Shown: positions 15,158 through 22,940 of the stretch, piece by piece | Layout: each line of letters opens with the position of its first letter | How positions within the stretch are numbered: the stretch's first letter is position 1 | Assembly (NCBI GenBank): GCA_002336815.1 | Contig: DDEU01000040.1 | Coordinates: 9,131-51,027, forward strand | Reading direction: 5' to 3' | DNA from: Chitinophagaceae bacterium UBA1946 | Lineage (GTDB): Bacteria; Bacteroidota; Bacteroidia; Chitinophagales; Chitinophagaceae | Length of the DNA stretch: 41,897 nt | The notes under the pieces: model-generated | What the model saw: the letters and a program-made list of their open reading frames with translations, nothing else | What the model was told of the DNA's origin: nothing | Database searches by the model: none | Program-made: the position numbers and the translations under genes

Positions 15158-16147
15158 ATGGAATATCGCCGCCTCGGAAAATCGGGCTTACAGGTTAGCG
15201 TACTCTCTTTTGGTAGCTGGGTAAGTTTTAGTAAACAGATCAATGATAAAGTTGCCGATGAGTTAATGGGCATCGCTTATGATAACGGCATTAATTTTTT
15301 TGACAATGCAGAAGTATACGCATCCGGTGAAAGTGAAAAGATGATGGGCCGTGTACTGAAAAAGAAAAAATGGGATCGTACTTCTTACACCGTTTCTTCC
15401 AAAGCTTTTTTTGGCTGGAGAGGAAAAGACAATAAGCCCAACCAGACCGGCAACAGCCGCAAGCATTTAATTGAAGCCTGCAACGAAGCATTGCAACGGT
15501 TACAGGTTGAATATTTAGACCTTTTCTTCTGCCACCGGCCGGATAAGAACACACCCATCGAAGAAACCGTATGGGCCATGAATCATTTGCTGCAGCAGGG
15601 AAAGATCCTGTACTGGGGTACGAGCGAATGGAGTGGTGTCGAAATTATGGAAGCCCACCGGGTGGCGGAAAAATACAGGCTGATCGGCCCAACGATGGAG
15701 CAACCGCAATATAATTTATTTGAACGCCAAAAGGTAGAAGTTGAATTTGCGGAGATCTATAAAAATGTTGGCCTGGGGACCACTATCTGGAGCCCGCTGG
15801 CTTCCGGCCTGTTAAGCGGTAAATACAATGATGGTATTCCCAAAGGAAGCCGTTTTGCACTGGAAGGTTTCGACTGGTTAAAAGAAAGATGGATGCTGGA
15901 TGACAGGATCAAAAAAGTAAAAAAACTAACAGAGCTGGCGGCAAAGCTGGGTACTACCACCGCAGCATTGAGCATTGCCTGGTGCATTAAAAATCCACAT
16001 GTAAGTACCGCTATTTTGGGTGCCACTAAAAAGCAACAGTTGCTGGATAATTTAAAGGCGCTGGAAGTGTTGCCACTGTTAACGCCCGAAACGCTGGAAA
16101 AAATAGAAGCGATCATGAAAACAAGACCGGCCTCAGCGGAATATTGA
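15158..16147 (+). CDS. Aldo/keto reductase (potassium-channel beta-subunit-like branch)
   Basis: NADPH-dependent reductase of aldehydes or ketones with the (beta/alpha)8 fold. The catalytic tetrad is D49, Y54, K82 and H126 (NFFDNAEVY; SSKAFF; DLFFCHRPD). The C-terminal cofactor segment STAILGATKKQQLLDNLKAL is present. The 329-residue length and the start MEYRRLGKSGLQVS match the bacterial AKR branch related to Kv-beta and YghZ. Substrate unknown. An Spx/ArsC-like gene begins 1 base after its stop, indicating translational coupling. Confidence 0.92.
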   Translation: MEYRRLGKSGLQVSVLSFGSWVSFSKQINDKVADELMGIAYDNGINFFDNAEVYASGESEKMMGRVLKKKKWDRTSYTVSSKAFFGWRGKDNKPNQTGNSRKHLIEACNEALQRLQVEYLDLFFCHRPDKNTPIEETVWAMNHLLQQGKILYWGTSEWSGVEIMEAHRVAEKYRLIGPTMEQPQYNLFERQKVEVEFAEIYKNVGLGTTIWSPLASGLLSGKYNDGIPKGSRFALEGFDWLKERWMLDDRIKKVKKLTELAAKLGTTTAALSIAWCIKNPHVSTAILGATKKQQLLDNLKALEVLPLLTPETLEKIEAIMKTRPASAEY

Positions 16148-16148
16148 T

Positions 16149-16547
16149 ATGGACAGCAAAAAAAATAGCGGCACTGCCGATACCGGTAATAATTCAAATG
16201 CACCGGTGTTGTACGGGCTCCCGAATTGCGACAGCACACAGGACGCCATGAAATGGTTTAAGAAAAAAGGAATAGAAGCCACGCTGCACAATTATAAAAC
16301 GGCGGGTATTACAGCAGGCCAGTTAAAAAAATGGGCTGCAGTATTGAGCTGGGAGAAACTATTGAATAAAAGAAGTACTACCTGGCGGGGCTTATCAAAA
16401 GAACAACAGGAAAGCGTGGTCAACGAAACAACGGCCATTGAGTTGATGCTGGAAAACTACAGCCTTATCAAACGCCCGGTAATTGAATCGGGAAAAGAAT
16501 TACTGGTGGGGTTTGATGAAAAAACTTTAAGTAATATCTTTAAATAA
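16149..16547 (+). CDS. ArsC/Spx/YffB-family thioredoxin-fold protein
   Basis: Small thioredoxin-like protein of the arsenate reductase/Spx family. The active-site region is VLYGLPNCDSTQDAMKWF with a single cysteine (C27) and no CxxC pair, as in the YffB branch. Later family features are LLNKRSTTWRGL and SLIKRPVIESG. An extra N-terminal tail of about 18 polar residues is unusual; the next possible start is not obvious. YffB-like proteins are thought to be glutathione- or thiol-dependent reductases, but arsenate reduction is not shown. It is co-transcribed with the aldo/keto reductase. Confidence 0.85.
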   Translation: MDSKKNSGTADTGNNSNAPVLYGLPNCDSTQDAMKWFKKKGIEATLHNYKTAGITAGQLKKWAAVLSWEKLLNKRSTTWRGLSKEQQESVVNETTAIELMLENYSLIKRPVIESGKELLVGFDEKTLSNIFK

Positions 16548-16610
16548 AAATCAACGTACAACAACAAACACAAACCACTTGATCCCTGGGATTGAGAAAA
16601 ACAAATTATT

Positions 16611-17021
16611 ATGAAACGTAACGCAACAGCCGTTTGGAACGGCACCGGTAAAGAAGGTAACGGTCACCTTACCACGCAAAGTGGCGTATTGGATAAAACG
16701 CAATACTCCTTTAACAGCCGTTTTGCTGATGGTATCGGCACTAACCCGGAAGAACTGGTAGCAGCCGCACATGCAGGATGCTTTACCATGAAGCTGAGTT
16801 TTGTATTGAATGCAGCAGGTTTTACTGCAGACAGCATTGAAACAAAATGCGATATTACCTTAGACAACGGGGCGATCACAGAATCACACCTGAGTGTAAA
16901 AGCCACTGTACCGGGTATTGAAAAAGAGAAGTTTGAAGAGGCTGTATTGGATGCAAAGGCAAACTGCCCCATTTCAAAACTGTACAATACCAACATTACG
17001 CATGAAGTAGTATTGGCGTAA
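16611..17021 (+). CDS. OsmC-family peroxiredoxin
   Basis: Thiol peroxidase of the OsmC/Ohr family, which detoxifies organic hydroperoxides. The two redox cysteines are C57 (AAAHAGCFTM) and C119 (AKANCPISKLY); their spacing and the NPEELVAAAHAGC stretch favour OsmC over Ohr. Length 136 is typical. It lies 63 bases after the Spx-like gene on the same strand, with a short palindrome ATCCCTGGGAT (16582-16592) and a -7-like TATCTTTA (16535-16542) between, so it may be in the same operon or have its own promoter. Confidence 0.94.
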   Translation: MKRNATAVWNGTGKEGNGHLTTQSGVLDKTQYSFNSRFADGIGTNPEELVAAAHAGCFTMKLSFVLNAAGFTADSIETKCDITLDNGAITESHLSVKATVPGIEKEKFEEAVLDAKANCPISKLYNTNITHEVVLA

Positions 17022-17041
17022 GCTGGCATTAAAAAAAAAAT

Positions 17042-17075
17042 CAAAACCCTAACGTACTGTTGGGGTTTTTGTTTT
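17042..17075. terminator. Bidirectional terminator between osmC and emrB
   Basis: CAAAACCCTAAC (17042-17053) pairs with GTTGGGGTTTTTG (17059-17071) with one bulge or mismatch around loop GTACT. T-rich sequence follows on the plus strand (TTTTTGTTTT) and a run of A precedes (T run on the minus strand), so it can end both convergent transcripts. A perfect palindrome TGGCTTAAGCCA (17079-17090) lies just beyond. Confidence 0.75.
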
Positions 17076-17145
17076 ACCTGGCTTAAGCCATGAGTTTTCA
17101 GGAATATTATGGAGGCTGTAACTGTGCTGTAATAAATGCAGTTCA

Positions 17146-18714
17146 TTAATGAGCATCTGCCATACTTATTTTTTTGCCTTTATTGCCCTTCACCATTAAT
17201 ACAAATGGAACGCACACGAGGAACATGATAGAGAGATACAGGAATACATCCATGTAAGAAAGCACTGCGGCCTGCTTCGCTACCATCCTTTCCAGTGAGG
17301 CATAGGCTGCTTTTAATGCATCTGCCATGCTCATTCCCTTATTCATAAAATTATGCTGCATGGCCTGCACTCTTTGCTGCACTGCTGCACTGCTTGCATC
17401 CAAATTTTTATTCAGGTTATTTGCATGCACTACATTCTGCCTTGACATAAAAGTTGTGATCAGTGCAATGCCGAATGAGCCGCCCAGTTGCCGCATCATC
17501 CCCGTAAATGCCGCACCCTGGCCGATTTGCTGCCCTTTTAACGAGGACAGGGACAAGGCGGTAATGGGGATGAAAAGCATGCCCATGCCGATACCTCTTA
17601 TGATCAGCATCCAGAAAAAATTATCCGATGCGGTATCGGGCGTTAAAATGAAATAGCCCCACAAGGTAAACAAGGAGAAGAGGAGCATGCCGCCTGCAAC
17701 AAGGTACTGCTGTGGCACCCCTTTTTGTAAGAGGTTGCCGATCAGCGGCATCATTACCGCCGTGGTCAACGCAGCTGGCACCATCAGCATGCCGGCCTGC
17801 TGGGCAGTCCAGCCCAAGATAGACTGCACGTATAGGGGAATGATAAAGGTTGAACCATATAATCCAAAGCCCATGATAAACGAAAGCACGGTGCCCACTC
17901 TCAGGTTGGGATTTTTTAATACCCTTAATTCTACAATGGGATTTCTGAAACGCAACTCCCGCCAGATAAAGAAGTACAATCCTAAAAAAGCGGTTACTGC
18001 CAGGTATAGTATGGCGGAACTGTTGAACCAGTCATCGTCCTGCCCTTTTTCGAGCACATATTGCAGTGAGCCCACCGTAAGCGCCAGCAACCCGATGCCA
18101 AGCCAGTCGATATCACTGCCGGTACTTTTTTCACCATATTTCGGGCTTCGTACATACTGTAACGTTAGCAAGGTTGCGATAACACCGATCGGGATATTGA
18201 TATAAAAGATGTAAGGCCATGATGAGTGATCTACAATGTAGCCACCGAGGGGTGGCCCCAGCGTAGGCCCAATGATCACGCCCATTCCATAAATGGCCTG
18301 CGCCATACTTCTTTTTTCCGGTGGGTAGCTTTCGGTAATAATGGTTTGTGAAGTCACCAGCAAGGCACCGCCGCCCAGTCCCTGCAAAAAGCGGAACAGC
18401 ACCAACTCCCAAATACCGGTGGCATTACCGCACAGGAAAGAACAAACAGTAAACAGGATAATGGATGCCGCAAAATAATTTCTCCTGCCAAACTGAACAG
18501 AAAGCCAGCTTGTCATCGGTACTATAATAACGTTGCCGATTGCATAAGCTGTGATTACCCAGCCTACTTCTGTTAGTGTAGCACCCAGGGTTCCCCTCAT
18601 GTCATTCAGGGCCACGTTCACGATCGTGGTGTCAACAATTTCCAGCAGGGCGCAGAGGATTGCGGTGATGGTAATGATCACTCTCCTGCTGCCATATTCT
18701 ACCAATGATTCCAT
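17146..18714 (-). CDS. emrB: DHA2-family drug:H+ antiporter (EmrB-type)
   Basis: Inner-membrane MFS exporter of a tripartite efflux pump. The 522 residues hold about 14 hydrophobic segments, the DHA2 arrangement. Signatures are LEIVDTTIVNVAL in TM1, WVITAYAIGNVIIVP in TM2, SVQFGRR (motif A) and the motif C region GVIIGPTLGPPLGGYIV. It is the last gene of tetR-tolC-emrA-emrB, 92 bases after emrA, and ends near a bidirectional terminator. The substrate cannot be predicted; the family exports hydrophobic drugs, uncouplers and bile-type compounds. Confidence 0.93.
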   Translation of the reverse strand: MESLVEYGSRRVIITITAILCALLEIVDTTIVNVALNDMRGTLGATLTEVGWVITAYAIGNVIIVPMTSWLSVQFGRRNYFAASIILFTVCSFLCGNATGIWELVLFRFLQGLGGGALLVTSQTIITESYPPEKRSMAQAIYGMGVIIGPTLGPPLGGYIVDHSSWPYIFYINIPIGVIATLLTLQYVRSPKYGEKSTGSDIDWLGIGLLALTVGSLQYVLEKGQDDDWFNSSAILYLAVTAFLGLYFFIWRELRFRNPIVELRVLKNPNLRVGTVLSFIMGFGLYGSTFIIPLYVQSILGWTAQQAGMLMVPAALTTAVMMPLIGNLLQKGVPQQYLVAGGMLLFSLFTLWGYFILTPDTASDNFFWMLIIRGIGMGMLFIPITALSLSSLKGQQIGQGAAFTGMMRQLGGSFGIALITTFMSRQNVVHANNLNKNLDASSAAVQQRVQAMQHNFMNKGMSMADALKAAYASLERMVAKQAAVLSYMDVFLYLSIMFLVCVPFVLMVKGNKGKKISMADAH

Positions 18715-18806
18715 ATGTTTTCCCTCAACCCCTGCGAAAGGGGCATTTAATATTTTTATTTAAAATCTTTACTGGTCTTCCTGTTGCTCACTAACACAGC
18801 CGCCAA

Positions 18807-19904
18807 TTATAGATGAACATCCACCGTCACATTCATACCGGGTACCAGTTCATTCACCAGGGAATCTGCTGATTTATTGAATTCGATCTTTACAGGAAGG
18901 CGTTGTACCACTTTTACAAAATTTCCACTGGCATTGTCGGGAGGCAACAATGAAAACTTTGATCCTGTAGCAGGAGAAAAGGAACTGAGCGTGGCTTCAA
19001 AATCATGACCGGGAAATGCATCTGCGTGTACGGTTACTTTTTGCCCGATCCTCATTTTCTCAAACTGTGTTTCTTTAAAGTTCGCCACTACCCACACATT
19101 ATTGTTCAGCACGATACTGAATACCGATTGGCCGGGTTGTACAAACTGTCCTTCCTGCAAATTCACTTTTGAGATCATGCCGTCTTCCTGGGCGGTAATT
19201 ACGGCATAAGATAAATTCAGTTTTGCTTCAGCCAGTTCCACTTCTTTTTGTTTGATGGTAGCTGCTGCCACATCTATTTGCGAAGCGGTGGCCGTACTCT
19301 GCGATGATACAGCATTGGTTTGTTGTGCCACCTGGTTCTTTTGTGCTACCAATATTTGCAACTGTTTTTCGGCTGTTTGTTTTGCAGCCACTGCCTGCTC
19401 ATATTGCTGTTGAGTGATCGAGTGATCTTTTATGAGGTTGGAGTAACGTTCGTAATCCTGTGTAGTTCTCCATACCGAAACCTTGGCAGCTTCTATTTGT
19501 GCATCAGCAGTGGAGATGCCGGCCTGCGTGGTACTGATATTGGCTTTGGAAGCGTTGCTGTTGGCATTTGCTACACCGAGGCTGGTATGCGCTGTTGCAA
19601 GGGCAGCTTCTGCCTGCATCACTTTTAAGGCGAGGTCCCTGTCATCCAGTATCATCAGGGTATCGCCTTTTTTTACAAACTGGTTATCCTTTACCCTTAC
19701 TGCTTTTACATAGCCGGCTACCCTTGGTATCACCGGGCTGATGTTGGCTTCTACCTGAGCATCATCCGTTTCTTCATGATGTTTGCCGTGCAGGTATTTG
19801 CTCACCCCGAACCAGGTGCCGCCTATGAGCAATAACGCCAATACAATGATAAATCCTTTGCTATTTTTCTTTGGCGCTTCTGCCGCTGTATTTTTTTGTT
19901 CCAT
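18807..19904 (-). CDS. emrA: HlyD/EmrA-family membrane fusion protein
   Basis: Periplasmic adaptor joining EmrB to the TolC-like channel. One N-terminal membrane anchor spans residues about 17-37, followed by the family signature ETDDAQVEANISPVIPRVAG. A long coiled-coil hairpin (about 90-210, rich in Ala/Gln/Lys) and a lipoyl/beta-barrel part (EDGMISKVNLQEGQFVQPGQ; VVANFKETQFEKMRIGQ) follow. Length 365 is normal. It starts 30 bases after the end of tolC, inside the operon. Confidence 0.94.
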   Translation of the reverse strand: MEQKNTAAEAPKKNSKGFIIVLALLLIGGTWFGVSKYLHGKHHEETDDAQVEANISPVIPRVAGYVKAVRVKDNQFVKKGDTLMILDDRDLALKVMQAEAALATAHTSLGVANANSNASKANISTTQAGISTADAQIEAAKVSVWRTTQDYERYSNLIKDHSITQQQYEQAVAAKQTAEKQLQILVAQKNQVAQQTNAVSSQSTATASQIDVAAATIKQKEVELAEAKLNLSYAVITAQEDGMISKVNLQEGQFVQPGQSVFSIVLNNNVWVVANFKETQFEKMRIGQKVTVHADAFPGHDFEATLSSFSPATGSKFSLLPPDNASGNFVKVVQRLPVKIEFNKSADSLVNELVPGMNVTVDVHL

Positions 19905-19934
19905 AATATCTTTAGTATTTGTTGTTGGGTTTAA

Positions 19935-21242
19935 TTAATAATTGATGGCGCCGGTTACCTGCAGCAGTTTATTGTATGCCAAAAATGAATCTGCTTTGGC
20001 ATTGGTAACACTCAGTTTTGTTTGCAGCAGTGCCACATCCGCATCCAGCAACTCAGTGGTAGTGGACAGTGCATTGTCATACTTGTTTTTGGTGATGCGG
20101 TAGTTTTCTTCTGCCTGGGATACCGCTTTTTCGTATACCTGTATCTTTTTCTGGCTCAGCATATACGCCTGGTAGGCCTGGTTTACCTGCAATTTTATAT
20201 TATCATCCAGTTGCTCTTCGTTCAGTTGCAACTGCTGCACTTTTAACTTTGCCTGCTGGATACTTGTTTTCGTTTTCCATAAAGAGGCCAGGTTGTATTT
20301 AACACCTACACCTACATTCACCGCATTGGTGATGGTTAAAAAACCGGGAATGTCTGCGGCAACATATCCACCAGTCAATGCAATGGAAGGATAGTAATTG
20401 CTTTTGGCATTTTTGATACCAAGGTCTGCTGCTTTTCCCCTGTAACTAAGTGCAGCAATATCTTTCCTGTTCTTTAGTGCATCCAGTTCATAATCTTCAA
20501 AAGTTTTTATGGAAGTTGGCAGTGCAAGCCCGCTCCGGTCGGGTACCAGTTCTGTTTGTTCCGGCAAGCCCATCATCAGGTTCATATTCACCGATGCCAG
20601 TTTGTAATTTGTTTCTGCATCCAGTAAAGTAAGTTCGATATTGGAAGTTTGCAGTTCTGCCTTCATCAGGTCGTTCCGGGCAAGCAGGCCATTTTTTTCA
20701 AGACTTGTAAAATCCTTTACCCGCTGTTGCGACTGTGCTAAATTTTCTTTTACTAGTCCGATGGCCGTATAAGCCTTGTATAAATTGATACAGGCATTCA
20801 CTACATTCAGTGTGATGAGTTCTTTATCATGATCAGCATCCAGTTTAACCGCCTGCTCTAAAAACTTCGCAGCTTCAATACCATATTTTATTTTGCCCCC
20901 GGCATACAACGGAACCGAAACGCTTGCCATGCCATATACTACCTGGTTTACATTAGGGCCACCGCCACTACCGGAATCAGTTCCGTTTTTCATGGTAATG
21001 TTTGGCTGGAACGGCAGGTACAAATAAGAACCACTCACACTTGCTTCGGGCAATTTCTTTTCGTAGGCTTCTTTGATTGTTGCAGCAGCTTCTTCAATTT
21101 TAGCCTTGTTGATACGGAGTGTTTTGTTGTACGCCAGGGTAAGGTCTACAGCTTCCTTCAACGTGATCGTCCTGCTTTGCTGGGCTGCCAATCCTTTGCA
21201 CAGCAACAGGCCGGCCATTATCATTATCAGTCTATGCTTCAT
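19935..21242 (-). CDS. TolC-family outer-membrane efflux protein
   Basis: Outer-membrane channel of the efflux pump. Signal peptide MKHRLIMIMAGLLLCKGLAA starts the 435-residue protein, which contains two outer-membrane-efflux-protein repeats: long amphipathic helices (EAAATIKEAYEKKLPEASVS; QAYQAYMLSQKKIQVYEKAV) and short strands around GSYLYLPF and LTGGYVAADIPG. The ATG overlaps the last 11 bases of tetR, so the two are translationally coupled, which ties the regulator directly to the pump. Confidence 0.93.
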   Translation of the reverse strand: MKHRLIMIMAGLLLCKGLAAQQSRTITLKEAVDLTLAYNKTLRINKAKIEEAAATIKEAYEKKLPEASVSGSYLYLPFQPNITMKNGTDSGSGGGPNVNQVVYGMASVSVPLYAGGKIKYGIEAAKFLEQAVKLDADHDKELITLNVVNACINLYKAYTAIGLVKENLAQSQQRVKDFTSLEKNGLLARNDLMKAELQTSNIELTLLDAETNYKLASVNMNLMMGLPEQTELVPDRSGLALPTSIKTFEDYELDALKNRKDIAALSYRGKAADLGIKNAKSNYYPSIALTGGYVAADIPGFLTITNAVNVGVGVKYNLASLWKTKTSIQQAKLKVQQLQLNEEQLDDNIKLQVNQAYQAYMLSQKKIQVYEKAVSQAEENYRITKNKYDNALSTTTELLDADVALLQTKLSVTNAKADSFLAYNKLLQVTGAINY

Positions 21243-21864
21243 TTGTAAGTATTGCTTTAAATAATAGTTTTATGTGTACGCTTAATTTCTTTTTCAGCAG
21301 GGTTTCATATTCTTCATCACTTAATGCACCGGCATTATAAAAATCCCTGTAGTGTTCTTTGCTGATGATCACCTGCCATACCGTACCGATCATGGTATTC
21401 TGCATCAGCAACACGTCTATCTTCTTTTTAAAATCACCTCTTTTTTGCCCTTCCTTTATCAGTTCCCCTATCAATTCTATATTCCGCAGCTTTAGTTTTT
21501 TCACTTTTTCCGTAATGGAAGGATTGGAATTGCTTACCTGTTCGCAGATCATGATTCGGTAAAACTGCTGGCTACTCAATACCCTTTCAATATGTTCTTC
21601 TATCAGGGTGTATACCTTTTGTATGGGCGACATGGTCGAATCTTTCAGTAATTCTTCCACCCTCATCTGCACCCTGCCGATCTTTACTTCAAATATGGCT
21701 TCCATTAATTTTTCTTTGGAACCAAAATAATAGGATATCATCGCTACATTGATCCCGGCCTCTTCTGCGATGTCTCTGACAGATGTGCCATCAAATCCTT
21801 TTTTTGAAAACAAACGCTCTGCAGTTTCGATCAGTTGCAGTTGCTTTTCATTGTACGTTGTCAT
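21232..21864 (-). CDS. TetR-family transcriptional repressor of the efflux operon
   Basis: First gene of the efflux operon. The N-terminal DNA-binding domain is clear: LIETAERLFSKKGFDGTSVR then DIAEEAGINVAMISYYFGSK with the helix-turn-helix near residues 28-47. The C-terminal helical part (about 60-210) is the variable ligand/dimerisation domain. It probably represses its own operon: a large palindrome lies over the promoter just upstream (21886-21928). Ligand unknown; it is likely a pump substrate by inference. Confidence 0.93.
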   Translation of the reverse strand: MTTYNEKQLQLIETAERLFSKKGFDGTSVRDIAEEAGINVAMISYYFGSKEKLMEAIFEVKIGRVQMRVEELLKDSTMSPIQKVYTLIEEHIERVLSSQQFYRIMICEQVSNSNPSITEKVKKLKLRNIELIGELIKEGQKRGDFKKKIDVLLMQNTMIGTVWQVIISKEHYRDFYNAGALSDEEYETLLKKKLSVHIKLLFKAILTNEA

Positions 21865-21885
21865 TGGATTCTTTTTTTAAGGAAA

Positions 21886-21916
21886 CAAAGTTAAACGATT
21901 GTTTAATATTAATCAA
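21886..21916 (-). promoter_or_regulatory. Promoter of the tetR-tolC-emrAB operon
   Basis: On the minus strand TTG (21916-21914), a 20-base spacer and a perfect TAACTTTG (21893-21886) match the Bacteroidota consensus. Transcription would start near 21880, 16 bases or so before the tetR ATG at 21864. Confidence 0.65.
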
Positions 21917-21928
21917 ACATTTGTTTAA
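21891..21928. promoter_or_regulatory. Palindromic operator, probable TetR binding site
   Basis: A 38-base imperfect palindrome runs from TTAAAC to GTTTAA. It contains two smaller dyads, AAACGATTGTTT (21893-21904) and AAACATTTGTTT (21915-21926), with centres 22 bases apart (two helix turns), as expected for two TetR dimers. It overlaps both promoter elements of the operon. The plus-strand SDR gene starts 66 bases away and could be influenced too. Confidence 0.7.
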
Positions 21929-21947
21929 TTTTTTTCACGGCAATCGG

Positions 21948-21979
21948 TTGGCTGGTAAGGATTGTTTTGATTAGATTTG
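21948..21979 (+). promoter_or_regulatory. Promoter of the HSDL2-like dehydrogenase gene
   Basis: TTG (21948-21950), a 21-base spacer and a perfect TAGATTTG (21972-21979) precede the ATG at 21994. The leader would be only a few bases long. Confidence 0.6.
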
Positions 21980-21993
21980 AAAAAACTTAGCCT

Positions 21994-22812
21994 ATGTTGT
22001 TTGAAAATAAAACAGTTATCATCACAGGTGCCTCCCGGGGGATAGGCAAGGCCATCGGGATAAAATTGGCCGGTGAAGGAGCGAATATTGTGATCGCTTC
22101 AAAAAGCATAGAAGAAAATCCCAAACTGGGCGGTACCATCTTTACTGCAGCCGCGGCGATGGAAGCAGCGGGGGGAAAGGCGCTGGCAATACAGTGTGAC
22201 ATCCGGTATGAAGACCAGGTACAACAGGTGGTTGACAAAGCGGTAGAGAAATTCGGCGGTATCGATGTGCTCATCAACAATGCCTCCGCCATCAATCTTA
22301 GTCCCACGGAGAAAACTGAACCCAAGCGCTTCGACCTGATGTACGATATCAATGTGAGGGGAACGTTTATGATGAGCCGGGCCTGCATTCCCCATCTTAA
22401 AAAGAGTACCAACGCCCATATATTAAATTTATCTCCACCCATTAATATGGATTTAAAATGGTTTGCCGGTCACCTGGCCTATACCATCAGCAAATACAAT
22501 ATGAGTATGATCGCCCTGGGATTGTCGGCCGAATTAAAGCCCTTCCATATTGCTGCCAATGCATTATGGCCACGCACTACCATCGCCACTGCAGCGGTAA
22601 ATAATTTGCTCGGTGGCGAGGCGCTGATGAAAATGAGCCGCACCACGGATATTATTGCAGATGCGGCCTTTTACATATTATCCAAATCATCCATGGAATG
22701 CACCGGCAATACTTTTATAGATGAAGAAGTGCTGGCGGGAGAAGGGATCACTGACCTTTCAAAGTACTCAGTGGTGCCCGGGGCAAAATTATTCAACGAC
22801 CTTTTTATTTAA
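21994..22812 (+). CDS. Short-chain dehydrogenase/reductase, HSDL2-like
   Basis: NAD(P)-dependent oxidoreductase with the classical Rossmann SDR fold. The cofactor loop TGASRGIG is at 11-18, NNAS at 95-98, catalytic S147 and YTISK (Y163, K167). The insertion ENPKLGGTIFTAAAAMEAAG after beta-2 and the stretch LSPPINMDLKWFAGHLAYTISKYNMS are characteristic of the HSDL2-like group, linked to fatty-acid or sterol metabolism in animals; the bacterial substrate is unknown. At 272 residues it lacks the SCP2 domain of animal HSDL2. It stands alone, divergent from tetR. Confidence 0.9.
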   Translation: MLFENKTVIITGASRGIGKAIGIKLAGEGANIVIASKSIEENPKLGGTIFTAAAAMEAAGGKALAIQCDIRYEDQVQQVVDKAVEKFGGIDVLINNASAINLSPTEKTEPKRFDLMYDINVRGTFMMSRACIPHLKKSTNAHILNLSPPINMDLKWFAGHLAYTISKYNMSMIALGLSAELKPFHIAANALWPRTTIATAAVNNLLGGEALMKMSRTTDIIADAAFYILSKSSMECTGNTFIDEEVLAGEGITDLSKYSVVPGAKLFNDLFI

Positions 22813-22940
22813 AAATGGCTGTTAAGAAAATTGTAATTCGGCCTTGTTTTGATAAACGGTAACATTTTTTGGCGCTGTACGTTTAGTTTCGCAGGAAGAA
22901 GTAAACCGGTGGTTATTTCTCAAGCCAAACCTGTATAGTC

